This document shows, piece by piece, positions 5,269-17,897 of a DNA stretch of 19,923 bases (positions within the stretch are counted from its first letter, which is position 1; every line of letters starts with the position of its first letter). The translations under genes and the position numbers were made by a program. The stretch is taken from assembly GCA_964617665.1 (NCBI GenBank), contig CAZUAH010000243.1:1-19923 (forward strand). Direction: 5' to 3'. The stretch is from JADHUC01 sp964617665. Lineage in GTDB: Bacteria > Planctomycetota > Planctomycetia > Pirellulales > Pirellulaceae. The notes under the pieces were generated by a model. The model did no database searches. It was given only the letters and a program-made list of their open reading frames with translations, and was not told the DNA's origin.

Positions 5269-5298
5269 AAGAACGCCGCGTTGTTGCGCGGCGTTCTT
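5269..5298 (-). terminator. Perfect 12-bp hairpin between rpsG and fusA
   Basis: On the transcript strand AAGAACGCCGCG, a 6-nt CAACAA loop, and CGCGGCGTTCTT form a perfect 12-bp stem starting 12 nt after the rpsG stop. It is followed by TTTATG, so the U-tract (TTCTTTAT) is short. This looks like a moderate intrinsic terminator or an RNA-processing or stability hairpin. It would lower fusA expression relative to rpsL and rpsG. Confidence 0.65.
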
Positions 5299-5310
5299 GG
5301 TTCTGCTCTG

Positions 5311-5781
5311 TTACCAGGCGAAATGCGCGAAGGCTTTGTTCGCCTCGGCCATGCGGTGCGTGTTCTCGCGACGTGTCATCGCCGCACCTTCTCTCTTATA
5401 TGCAGCAAACAGTTCGTCGGCCAATTTCAGGGCTGTCGGCCGCCCCTTCTTCTCTCGAACCGCCAGCAAGAGCCAGCGAATCGCCAACGATTGCTGACGC
5501 GCTTTGTTGACTTGCATGGGCACTTGATAAGACGCTCCACCGACACGCTTCGACCTCACCTCAATGTGCGGTTTCACGTTCTCCACGGCGTCGTGGAAGA
5601 CGTCGATCGGCTCCTGGTCCGGGACTCTCTTCCTCAGGTCTTCGAGTGCGCCGTAGAACACCTGTTGCGCCGTGGTCTTCTTCCCGTCGCACATCAGACA
5701 GTTGATGAACTTGCCGGCTAGGATGGACCCGTGCCGCGGATCCGGTTTCAGTTGTGTCCTGCTAGATGTAATACGACCCAT
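5311..5781 (-). CDS. rpsG: 30S ribosomal protein S7
   Basis: A primary 16S rRNA-binding protein that nucleates the 30S head. The 156 residues match the usual length. The N-terminus MGRITSSRTQLKPDPRHGS is slightly longer than the common MPRR form. Conserved blocks include FINCLMCDGKKTTAQ, ENVKPHIEVRSKRVGGASYQVPM, ALKLADEL and the family C-terminus RRENTHRMAEANKAFAHFAW. ATG at 5781. It lies 50 nt downstream of rpsL. That gap holds a small GC-rich hairpin (5808-5820). In E. coli S7 represses its operon from the rpsL-rpsG gap, but I cannot recognise that site here. Confidence 0.98.
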   Translation of the reverse strand: MGRITSSRTQLKPDPRHGSILAGKFINCLMCDGKKTTAQQVFYGALEDLRKRVPDQEPIDVFHDAVENVKPHIEVRSKRVGGASYQVPMQVNKARQQSLAIRWLLLAVREKKGRPTALKLADELFAAYKREGAAMTRRENTHRMAEANKAFAHFAW

Positions 5782-5831
5782 ATGTCTGCTCTATCTAATA
5801 GACTTTCGCGGCCTAGCCGCAATGCCAATTA

Positions 5832-6197
5832 CTACTTCTTTGCACCATAGCGGCTTCGCGACTGCTTGCGCCCGTCAACGCCCAGCGTGTCCAAAGCACC
5901 ACGAATGACCTGGTAGCGTACGCCCGGCAGGTCTCGAACTCTTCCGCCGCGGACCAAAACGATCGAGTGTTCCTGTAGGTTGTGTCCTTCCCCAGGAATA
6001 TACACCGTCACTTCTTTGCCATTCGATAAACGCACCCTGGTGATCTTCCGCAACGCGGAATTTGGCTTCTTCGGCGTCATCGTGCGCACCTGCAAACACA
6101 CCCCCTGTTTCTGCGGACAGCGGTCCAGAACTGGGGCCTTGCTCAGCTTGCGCTTCAGTTTCCGTCTCTTTCGTACCAACTGGTTGATTGTGGGCAT
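5832..6197 (-). CDS. rpsL: 30S ribosomal protein S12
   Basis: Decoding-centre protein of 121 residues from ATG 6197 (a GTG lies just before it at 6200). Landmarks: MPTINQLVRK, TPKKPNSALRK with Lys43 intact, GEGHNLQEHS, and C-terminal KQSRSRYGAKK. Residue 88, in GGRVRDLPG, is Arg (codon CGA at 5934-5936) where most bacteria have Lys. K88R is a known streptomycin-resistance substitution in Mycobacterium tuberculosis, so this organism may be naturally less sensitive. AAAGGCGAG precedes the start as a ribosome binding site. It follows rpoC after about 80 nt and is probably co-transcribed with it. Confidence 0.98.
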   Translation of the reverse strand: MPTINQLVRKRRKLKRKLSKAPVLDRCPQKQGVCLQVRTMTPKKPNSALRKITRVRLSNGKEVTVYIPGEGHNLQEHSIVLVRGGRVRDLPGVRYQVIRGALDTLGVDGRKQSRSRYGAKK

Positions 6198-6277
6198 CAC
6201 TCGCCTTTGTGTATCGGCGGTCTAATTTGTGGTTCAAAACACTTCAGAATAGCGGCTCAGCACCCGCTGTCAATACG

Positions 6278-10663
<4,386 letters not shown>

Positions 10664-10725
10664 CTGCCCGTGCTCCTTTGATGGATTAGAAAGTATTCAA
10701 GACGCAATCACGCGTTATGTTCAAT

Positions 10726-13700
10726 TCAGATCCGGCGTTTTTCCAGTTGCATATTCAGCGCCAAACCTCGAATTTCGTTCGTCAATACGTCGAAACTGGC
10801 CGGAGTGCCAGCCTCCAACGTGTTTTCTCCCTTGACCATGGATTCATAGATCTTGGTACGGCCTTCCACATCATCACTCTTGACCGTCAACAGCTCCTGG
10901 AGAATGAAAGCTGCTCCATAGGCTTCCAGAGCCCACACTTCCATTTCGCCAAAGCGTTGGCCACCGAAACGCGCCTTTCCACCCAGGGGCTGCTGAGTGA
11001 TCAGCGAGTATGGGCCCGTACTTCGGGCGTGGACCTTGTCGTCGACCAAGTGGTGCAGCTTGAGCATGTAGATGTAGCCGACCGTAGTCTCCTGCGCCAA
11101 AGGTTCGCCCGTACGGCCATCGTACAATTGCACCTTTCCATGCCGCGGCAACCCGGCTTCGCCCAGAGCATCGTTGATGTCCTCTTCCGAGGCTCCGTCG
11201 AACACTGGAGTGATCGCCTGAAAACCGAGTTTGGCGCCGGCCCATCCAAGATGCGTTTCCAGAATCTGACCCACGTTCATACGGCTGGGAACGCCCAGTG
11301 GATTGAGCAAGATTTGCAGCGAAGTCCCATCCGGTAGAAATGGCATGTCCTCTACCGGAAGAATCTTGGCGATCACCCCTTTGTTTCCGTGGCGGCCAGC
11401 CATCTTGTCGCCCACGGCGACGACGCGTTTGGCAGCGATGTAGACTTTGACCATTTGCAGTACGCCGCTGCGGAGTTCATCGCCGCGTTTCAAGCTATTC
11501 AGCTTTCGATCTCGCTCGTCGATAGCGTCTTCCACTTCCGGCCACTGGGCCGCGTAAATACTCTCCAATTCCGCGATCTTCTCCTTGCTTTTCATCTTCT
11601 CCGTAACCCAGCCCAGCCGGAAGTTCTGTGCCTTTTCGACAATGAACTTCGGATTCTGGTCCTGCACCAGCGGCGTCTTGTCCTCGTCGGTCAACGTGCG
11701 GCCCGTCACGCTTTCCATCTGTTCTATCATCGCCCCAAACGAGCGGGAGATTGCATCGTTGCCCCCGGTTTCTACCTGTTTTAACTCCTTCTCGAATTCC
11801 TTGCGTTCCTCCTCGGAAAGGCTCATGCGGCGTGAGAACTTCTGAGTGTCGATCACGATGCCTTCAATTCCAGACGGCGCTTCCAAGGAATCGTTCTTGA
11901 CGTCCTCGCCGGCGCGTCCAAAAATCGCGTGCAACAGTTTCTCTTCAGGAGTCAATTCGGTCTTCGATTTTGGCGAGACCTTGCCTACCAGGATATCGCC
12001 TGGGGTGACGTACGTCCCGATCCGGACGATGCCGTTCTCGTCCAGGTTACGCAAAGCCTTCTCGCTAACGTTCGGAATGTCGCGGGTAAACTCCTCGCGT
12101 CCCAGCTTCGTCTCGCGAATTTCGACGTCGAACTCTTCGATATGGAGCGAGGTGTACACATCGTTCTTGACCAAGTCCTCGCTTATGATGATTGCGTCCT
12201 CGAAGTTGAAGCCGTCGAAGGACATGAAGCCGACGAGCACATTTCGGCCCAACGCCAATTCGCCTTCGTACGTCGCCGCACCGTCAGCAATTACTTGCCC
12301 TTTCTCGGCTTTGTCACCGACACGGACGATCGGTTTCTGGTTCAGGCAGGTCCGCTCGTTCAGTCCGCGGAACTTCTTCATTGGGTAGACATCCTTGCCG
12401 ATCTCCAGCCGATCCGCGTCCACATAGGACACCTTGCCGGCCCGATCCGCTTTGACCACCATGCTCGAATTTTGGGCCACGTGCCTCTCCATGCCCGTGC
12501 CAACGATTGGCGGCTCGGTGATCAGCAGAGGAACCGCCTGACGCTGCATGTTTGAGCCCATCAAAGCCCGGTTGGCGTCGTCGTGTTCGAGGAAAGGAAT
12601 CAGCCCCGCCGACACACCGACCATCTGATTTGGTGCCACGTCCATGTACTCGACCTGGTCGGGCACAACAATTTCAAAATCGGCTCGGTGACGAGCGATC
12701 AGAGTCGCGCCGCCAACTAGCTTACCGCGATCGACCTCCGAGTCAGCCGGTGCAACATGAACTTCTGCCTCCTGGTCCGCCCGAAGCCAAACGATTTCGT
12801 CGCCTAGTTTGCCTTTCCTGACCTCTCGGTAAGGGGTGGTCAGGAAACCATACTCGTCCACCCTGGCAAATACCGCCAAACTGGATATCAGCCCAATGTT
12901 GGTGCCTTCCGGTGTTTCGATAGGGCAGATACGACCGTAGTGGGAAATGTGCACATCGCGGACCTCGAACCCAGCACGTTTTCGATTCAAACCACCTGGG
13001 CCCAGAGCAGACAAACGCCGTTCGTGCGTAAGCTGCGAAAGCGGATTGGTCTGATCGACAACCTGTGAAAGTTCGCCACGGCCAAAGAAGTACTCGATCG
13101 CCGCCGAGATGCTCTTAGGATTGATCAAGGCACGGGGTGTCATGTCCTCAAGGTCTTTGAGGCTCATTCGCTCCTGCACGGTTCGCCGGAGCTTGAGAAA
13201 CCCCTTGCGAAGTTCGTCGCTCGCCAACTCGTCGATCGTACGCAGGCGGCGGTTCCCCAAGTGATCGATGTCGTCAACTTGAGCATTTTCGCTGCTCATT
13301 TGCAGCTCAAGCAGGTACTTGATCGCCTCGATCACGTCGTCGGGCCGCAGCGTCATTTCTTCTTCCGGGACATCCAAATCCAGTTTGCGGTTGATCCGGA
13401 ACCGGCCGACTCGCCCCAGGCGATAGCGATTGTCGTCGTAAAACTTCTCCGTGAACAACGTTCTCGCTTTTTCCAACTGAGGCGGATTACCCGGGCGGAG
13501 CCGCTGGTAGATCCGCAGTAGCGCCTCTTCGTGGCTGGATGTCGTATCCTCGGCCAAGCTGTTGAAAATCAATTCCGTCTTGACCGGCGGCATGACCTCC
13601 ACTTCCTCGATATCTGAAGCGCAGATCAATTCGGCCGCGTTCTTCGTAATCTTGTGGCCCGCTTCGACAATCACCTCGCCGGCGCGTTCGCTGGAAGGCG

Positions 13701-14460
13701 GGAACACCACGTCGTCCACGGCTATCTTGCCTTCGACTTTAATTACGCTGCGCCCGTCGACGACGTGTTCGACTGAAACAGTGTCTTCATTGAATTTGCG
13801 AATGATGTCTGCATCCGTACTCAACTCGTCGCTCATGGCACGCAACAGCGTCATGGCGGAGAACTTGCCACTCTGATCGATACGAACGTTCAACGCGTCC
13901 TTCTTGGTGGCGTTGATCTCGATCCAACTGCCACGTTCCGGGATGACTCGGCAACTGGGTAGCTTTCGATCCGAAGTGCCCTCGGTCTCCATAACGAAAT
14001 CGACACCGGGGCTACGGTGCAACTGGCTCACCACCACGCGTTCCGCACCGTTGATTATGAACTCGCCGCCGCCAAGCATTATGGGTAGATCACCCAAATA
14101 GACTTCTTCGTCGACTGGCCCATCTTTCTTCTCCAATCGCAGCCAAACGCGAAACGGCCGACCGTACGTGAGTCGCAATTGACGACACTCGTCCGGCGTA
14201 TAACGCGGTTTGCCCAGGTCAAACTTGAGGTACTCCAGCTTCGTCTGCTTGTCGTAACTCTCGATCGGGAAGATTTCGCGCAGGACGCCTTCCAGCCCCT
14301 GGCTCTTCTTGCGTTTCTCGGATTCAACATCATCCTGCAGGAAGTCGCGGTAGCTCTCCGTTTGGATTTTGGTCAAATCCGGAATAAACGGGGCTTCTCT
14401 ACCACTACCAAACTGCCGTTTTTCCGTAGGCTCTAGGCGTCTTTGGACTGAGGTGGCCAT
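10726..14460 (-). CDS. rpoB: DNA-directed RNA polymerase subunit beta
   Basis: The second catalytic core subunit, 1244 residues from ATG 14460. An upstream in-frame start at 14490 exists, but MATSVQRRLEPTEKRQFG is the natural N-terminus and GGAG lies 11 nt before it. Landmarks: LYDGRTGEP, GDKMAGRHGNKGV, and the C-terminal GGKARFGGQRFGEMEVWALE. The rifampicin region reads LSQVVDQTNPLSQLTHERR, with Asp516, His526 and Ser531 (E. coli numbering) kept but Phe514, Met515 and Asn518 replaced by Val, Val and Thr. Shorter than E. coli RpoB (1342). A 230-nt gap separates it from rplL. Confidence 0.99.
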   Translation of the reverse strand: MATSVQRRLEPTEKRQFGSGREAPFIPDLTKIQTESYRDFLQDDVESEKRKKSQGLEGVLREIFPIESYDKQTKLEYLKFDLGKPRYTPDECRQLRLTYGRPFRVWLRLEKKDGPVDEEVYLGDLPIMLGGGEFIINGAERVVVSQLHRSPGVDFVMETEGTSDRKLPSCRVIPERGSWIEINATKKDALNVRIDQSGKFSAMTLLRAMSDELSTDADIIRKFNEDTVSVEHVVDGRSVIKVEGKIAVDDVVFPPSSERAGEVIVEAGHKITKNAAELICASDIEEVEVMPPVKTELIFNSLAEDTTSSHEEALLRIYQRLRPGNPPQLEKARTLFTEKFYDDNRYRLGRVGRFRINRKLDLDVPEEEMTLRPDDVIEAIKYLLELQMSSENAQVDDIDHLGNRRLRTIDELASDELRKGFLKLRRTVQERMSLKDLEDMTPRALINPKSISAAIEYFFGRGELSQVVDQTNPLSQLTHERRLSALGPGGLNRKRAGFEVRDVHISHYGRICPIETPEGTNIGLISSLAVFARVDEYGFLTTPYREVRKGKLGDEIVWLRADQEAEVHVAPADSEVDRGKLVGGATLIARHRADFEIVVPDQVEYMDVAPNQMVGVSAGLIPFLEHDDANRALMGSNMQRQAVPLLITEPPIVGTGMERHVAQNSSMVVKADRAGKVSYVDADRLEIGKDVYPMKKFRGLNERTCLNQKPIVRVGDKAEKGQVIADGAATYEGELALGRNVLVGFMSFDGFNFEDAIIISEDLVKNDVYTSLHIEEFDVEIRETKLGREEFTRDIPNVSEKALRNLDENGIVRIGTYVTPGDILVGKVSPKSKTELTPEEKLLHAIFGRAGEDVKNDSLEAPSGIEGIVIDTQKFSRRMSLSEEERKEFEKELKQVETGGNDAISRSFGAMIEQMESVTGRTLTDEDKTPLVQDQNPKFIVEKAQNFRLGWVTEKMKSKEKIAELESIYAAQWPEVEDAIDERDRKLNSLKRGDELRSGVLQMVKVYIAAKRVVAVGDKMAGRHGNKGVIAKILPVEDMPFLPDGTSLQILLNPLGVPSRMNVGQILETHLGWAGAKLGFQAITPVFDGASEEDINDALGEAGLPRHGKVQLYDGRTGEPLAQETTVGYIYMLKLHHLVDDKVHARSTGPYSLITQQPLGGKARFGGQRFGEMEVWALEAYGAAFILQELLTVKSDDVEGRTKIYESMVKGENTLEAGTPASFDVLTNEIRGLALNMQLEKRRI

Positions 14461-14641
14461 AGGTGTCTGCTCCGGGAAACACAGAATCAACTGCCGGAAG
14501 CCGAGCGCGGGCTACCGGCACAGAAACGGGAAAGACGACGAGAGGGATGCCCCACGCGCGCAGGACTCCCTGGGAAGGAATAAAGAAGAAAACGCGCTTC
14601 GATTCGTTGTATGAGAATCAAGCGTAAACTACCCCCACCGC

Positions 14642-14677
14642 CAAACGATGTATCGCCGGACGGTGGCCAGTCGTTTG
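14642..14677 (-). terminator. Hairpin after rplL, possible attenuator
   Basis: CAAACGA and TCGTTTG pair across a 22-nt interior that can form further short stems. The hairpin begins about 14 nt after the rplL stop. No U-tract follows (GCGGTGGGGG), so it is not a clean intrinsic terminator. In many bacteria an attenuator or processing site lies between rplL and rpoB, and this may be the local counterpart. The rest of the gap (14461-14641) shows no feature I can name. Confidence 0.35.
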
Positions 14678-14690
14678 CAGGGCACGGGTC

Positions 14691-15104
14691 TTACTTGAGC
14701 TCGACGGACGCACCAGACTCTTCCAATTCGGCCTTCATTGCGTCCGCATCCGCTTGCGACAAAGCTTCCTTCAGGGTAACCGGAGCGTTTTCGACCAACT
14801 TCTTCGCCTCGATCAGCGACAAGCCTGTCAGCTTCTTCAGGACCTTGACGACGCTGATTTTGTTGTCGCCGAATCCTGTCAAGACGACATCGAAAGCGGT
14901 CTTCTCCACTTCCGCCTCCCCAGCGTCGCCGCCGGCGCCTGCCGGCGCCATTGCGACCACGCCACCAGACGCGGCTTCAATTCCATACTCGTCCTTCAGA
15001 TAATCGCTCAGTTCTTTTGCCTGTTTCAAAGTCAACTCGACGATTTTGTCGCCAAGCTCCTTGGTATCGGCAGAGACTTCGAGGGTTGCTGCTTCTTCTG
15101 ACAT
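14691..15104 (-). CDS. rplL: 50S ribosomal protein L7/L12
   Basis: Flexible stalk protein that recruits translational GTPases. It has 137 residues against the usual 120-128. The extra length is an acidic N-terminus (MSEEAATLEVSADTKELG) before the dimerisation helices (IVELTLKQAKELSDYLKDEY). An Ala/Gly-rich hinge (VVAMAPAGAGGDAGEAE) follows. The C-terminal domain KTAFDVVLTGFGDNKISVVK, then LGLIEAKK-like LSLIEAKKLVENAP, is canonical. It partners L10, encoded upstream, and binds EF-Tu and EF-G, both encoded in this window. The gap to rplJ is 194 nt, larger than typical. Confidence 0.97.
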   Translation of the reverse strand: MSEEAATLEVSADTKELGDKIVELTLKQAKELSDYLKDEYGIEAASGGVVAMAPAGAGGDAGEAEVEKTAFDVVLTGFGDNKISVVKVLKKLTGLSLIEAKKLVENAPVTLKEALSQADADAMKAELEESGASVELK

Positions 15105-15298
15105 GGCTCTCTGGGCCCTTTCTCACACTGGACATCGAAACGACTCGACCGCGTCTTTGATGCCTACGGTTACGGAAATAGATTCGTTGTCTTTGTAGGT
15201 CGGGGCTCGGCCTGACAGGACCGCAACCACACCAACTAGCTGCGAGGACGGGCCCTGACCCACATCGTCTCTTGGGTAAACGCGAGTTCAGCGCTTGG

Positions 15299-15823
15299 TT
15301 ATTCTTCCGCCTCCTCTGCCTTCTTCTCGATCTGGCTGGCCAACGCACCACCGGGACCCAGCAATTGAGCAACCAAATTCCCACCGGGCGAGAGAATCTG
15401 TCCCATGAGCAAACTCAGTTGCTCCTCACGGCTCGGCCACTTGCTGATCTCCTTCACTCGTTCCGCCGTCAGATGCTCGCCGTCCATAACGCCGCCACGA
15501 GCTTCGAACTTGGCGAACTCCTTGCCCTTGTCCAGAGCGACGATCTCCTTGGCCAGCGAGATCAAATCCTCACCACCCCATACCATCGCCAGCGTGCCTT
15601 CGATGCCCTCGAACGCAGCGGCCAACGGAGTGCCCTCCGTCGCTCGCTTGGCCATGCTGTTCTTCACGACCATGAGGCCGATGTCCTTCTCGCGCAACTG
15701 CTTCCGGAGTACGACCGTCTCGTTCGCGTCAAGGCCGATCACGTTGACCAGCAGCGCGTCATCTACTCCCGTCAGTCGTCCTGCGATTTCTTTCGCAACC
15801 AAGTTTTTGACGTATTTGCTCAT
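15299..15823 (-). CDS. rplJ: 50S ribosomal protein L10
   Basis: Base of the ribosomal stalk, joining L7/L12 dimers to 23S rRNA near L11. The 174 residues are typical. The N-terminal domain MSKYVKNLVAKEI, then LLVNVIGLDANETVVLRKQL and VVKNSMAKRA, fits the family. The C-terminal helix that carries L7/L12 is formed by NLVAQLLGPGGALASQIEKKAEE. No clear ribosome binding site precedes the ATG. The 74-nt leader upstream could house an L10 autoregulatory site, but I could not recognise its fold. The gap after it (15105-15298) shows no gene or clear signal. Confidence 0.97.
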   Translation of the reverse strand: MSKYVKNLVAKEIAGRLTGVDDALLVNVIGLDANETVVLRKQLREKDIGLMVVKNSMAKRATEGTPLAAAFEGIEGTLAMVWGGEDLISLAKEIVALDKGKEFAKFEARGGVMDGEHLTAERVKEISKWPSREEQLSLLMGQILSPGGNLVAQLLGPGGALASQIEKKAEEAEE

Positions 15824-15897
15824 TGTTCTGCAACTTTGTTCTGATTATCGTCGGCAAGGACGGCCCGGGGCGTCTTCGCCAATGGCCAATCACCGGC

Positions 15898-16578
15898 TCA
15901 TGCGGCAACTCGGATACCTGGACTCATGCTCCCCGCAATCGAAACCGACCTAACATACACGCCTTTTACCGCAGCCGGCCGCATTGAAACGATGTGGTCG
16001 ATGAAGGCCTGAATATTGTCCTTCAACTTCTCTACGTCGAAACTCAGCTTTCCAATCCGAGCGTGGACGTTGCCACCGGAATCGTTGCGAAACTCCACCT
16101 TGCCCGCCTTGTATTCTTTCACCACCCGCGCCACATCGGGAGTGACAGTGCCGGAACGGGGCGACGGCATCAGGCCTCTTGGACCAAGGATTCGCCCTAG
16201 CGGGCCCACCATGCCCATCATGTCTGGCGCGGCAATGCAGGCGTCGAAGTCCACCCAGCCATCCTTGATCTTCTTGGCCAATTCCTCTTGTCCCACCTCG
16301 TCAGCCCCGGCTTCTTTGGCAGCGTCAGCCAGATCCCCTTTGGCAAAAACAATCACCCTTTGGCTCTTGCCTATACCGTGGGGCAACACAATCGAACCAC
16401 GGATGATCTGATCTGCCTGCTTGGGGTCGACCCCAAGCCGCATGTGGACCTCTACGGTCTGATCGAATTTCGTATTCGCGCAGTCCTTTAGCAGCGCCAC
16501 GGCCGCATCAAGTTCCAGCGTCTCATCCGCTACGACCTTCTTCTCTAACGCCTCATACCGTTTTGATCGCTTCACCAT
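15898..16578 (-). CDS. rplA: 50S ribosomal protein L1
   Basis: L1 stalk protein that binds 23S rRNA near the E site. The 226 residues are slightly below the common ~230. It carries the family core DMMGMVGPLGRILGPRGLMP and the conserved stretches GTVTPDVARVVKEYKAGKVEFRNDS and RPAAVKGVYVRSVSI. ATG 16578 gives MVKRSKRYEAL, with an AGG-containing site (GGACAGGCAAAG) just upstream. It lies between rplK and rplJ in the standard order. L1 often represses the rplK-rplA operon through an mRNA mimic of its rRNA site; I did not identify one here. Confidence 0.98.
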   Translation of the reverse strand: MVKRSKRYEALEKKVVADETLELDAAVALLKDCANTKFDQTVEVHMRLGVDPKQADQIIRGSIVLPHGIGKSQRVIVFAKGDLADAAKEAGADEVGQEELAKKIKDGWVDFDACIAAPDMMGMVGPLGRILGPRGLMPSPRSGTVTPDVARVVKEYKAGKVEFRNDSGGNVHARIGKLSFDVEKLKDNIQAFIDHIVSMRPAAVKGVYVRSVSIAGSMSPGIRVAA

Positions 16579-16654
16579 CGCTTTGCCTGTCCGATTCTTG
16601 CTGGACGTTTCCCGTGCCGTCGCTCAACGCACCACTTGCCGCCGAGGCTTGTGA

Positions 16655-17080
16655 TCAGTCCTCGACTACAATCCCCATACTCCTGGCAGTTCCTTCAATC
16701 ATCCGGCAAGCAGCCTCCGGTCCGCTGGCATTCAAATCGACTATCTTCTTCTCGGCGATCTCCGCGACCTGCTTCCGAGTAACCGTTCCCACCTTCTCCT
16801 TGTTTGGCACTCCAGACCCTGACGCAATACCGGCAGCCTGCTTCAGCAGCGATGCTGCTGGCGGGCTCTTCGTGACAAAGTCAAACGTTCGATCGCCGTA
16901 GACTGTCACGATGACAGGGATCGGCGTCCCATTGTATTCCTTTGTGCGGTCGTTGAATTGCTGCACGAACTGGCCGAGGTTGATACCGAACTTTCCAAGG
17001 GAAGTACCCACGGGTGGCGCCGGCGTGGCTTGACCACCGGGGATCTGAAACTTCGCCTGCCCTTCCACCTTTTTCGCCAT
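16655..17080 (-). CDS. rplK: 50S ribosomal protein L11
   Basis: GTPase-associated-centre protein, 141 residues. The N-terminal domain keeps the prolines of the thiostrepton face (TPAPPVG) but departs from the usual PAGKA...GPALGQ to PGGQA...GTSLGKFG. The C-terminal rRNA-binding domain has VGTVTRKQVAEIAEKKIVDLNA and ends MIEGTARSMGIVVED. AAAAAGGGTATGGCAG gives a ribosome binding site before ATG 17080. A 46-nt gap separates it from nusG and 76 nt from rplA. Confidence 0.98.
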   Translation of the reverse strand: MAKKVEGQAKFQIPGGQATPAPPVGTSLGKFGINLGQFVQQFNDRTKEYNGTPIPVIVTVYGDRTFDFVTKSPPAASLLKQAAGIASGSGVPNKEKVGTVTRKQVAEIAEKKIVDLNASGPEAACRMIEGTARSMGIVVED

Positions 17081-17126
17081 CTGCCATACCCTTTTTACTC
17101 GGAGACGGAATCCGTGCTTGCTACGA

Positions 17127-17885
17127 CTACACGGCCTCCACCTGCCAATGCTCTAGCTCGACCGGCGTCGAGCGGCCGAAAATGTTGATCATTACCGTGA
17201 TCCGGCCGTTCGCCTCGTCAACGGTCTCCACATCGCCTTCAAAGTTCTGGAAATAGCCGTCCTTGACACGCACTCGGTCGCCTGACCTGAACGGAATGGC
17301 GGTCTTGATCTGCGCCCCGTCTTCGTCTTCTTTGGCGCTGACCTTGAGGATGCGTTCGACTTCCACCGGATCCATCGGCGTCGGCTTACCAGCCGAGCCC
17401 GTGAAGTCTCCCACGCCCGGTGTCTCGCGAACCAAGAACCATGTGTCATCGTTGATCGCCATGTTCACCAAGATGTAGCCCGGGTAGAGCTTCTTCTTCA
17501 CGACACGGCGTTTTCCGCTCTTGTTGAACTCCGCTATCTCCTCGGTGGGAACGACGATCTCCCCAAAAAACTCCTCCACTCCCTCAATCTTGATTCGTCG
17601 CAACAAGGCGTCACGAATCGAATCCTCGCGGTTCACTTGAACCTTCAGTATGTACCAGTCTTTTTGGCATTCCTCCTCGTCTTCCGCTACGACGGCTCCT
17701 TCGTCAATGGCCTCCGCAGGCTCCTTTGTCTCCTCTGAGGCGGCCCGTTCCTCATCGACCACTGCGGCCTGATCCGATTCCACCACAGCAGCCGCCTCTT
17801 GTCCATCGCCCTCGACAACGGCTTCTTCCGTCGCCTCAGGCGGGTCCAACGGTTCGGTTTCACTGTTCGTCTGGTCAGTCACCAC
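17127..17885 (-). CDS. nusG: Transcription termination/antitermination protein NusG with long acidic N-terminus
   Basis: Elongation factor that binds the polymerase clamp and links it to Rho or the ribosome. The NGN domain starts near residue 76 (KDWYILKVQVNRED) and includes LYPGYILVNM and VRETPGVGDFTG. The KOW domain (FRSGDRVRVKDGYFQNFEGDVETVD) ends the protein. The first ~75 residues form an acidic, Glu/Ala-rich, low-complexity extension absent from the 181-residue E. coli protein. The start is GTG 17885 or the next GTG at 17882, with AGGGG upstream. It lies 12 nt after secE, so the two are coupled. The extension is in the same open frame with no internal stop. Confidence 0.96.
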   Translation of the reverse strand: MVTDQTNSETEPLDPPEATEEAVVEGDGQEAAAVVESDQAAVVDEERAASEETKEPAEAIDEGAVVAEDEEECQKDWYILKVQVNREDSIRDALLRRIKIEGVEEFFGEIVVPTEEIAEFNKSGKRRVVKKKLYPGYILVNMAINDDTWFLVRETPGVGDFTGSAGKPTPMDPVEVERILKVSAKEDEDGAQIKTAIPFRSGDRVRVKDGYFQNFEGDVETVDEANGRITVMINIFGRSTPVELEHWQVEAV

Positions 17886-17897
17886 GATGCCCCTGAG

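Noticed and set aside
5808..5820. S7 repressor-binding site between rpsL and rpsG
   Set aside because: Only a 5-bp GC-rich hairpin (GCGGC-CTA-GCCGC) is present. It is too small to identify as the S7 target known from E. coli.
15824..15897. L10 leader autoregulatory RNA
   Set aside because: The position is right, but I could not fold the 74 nt into the known leader with its kink-turn. A covariance search would be needed.
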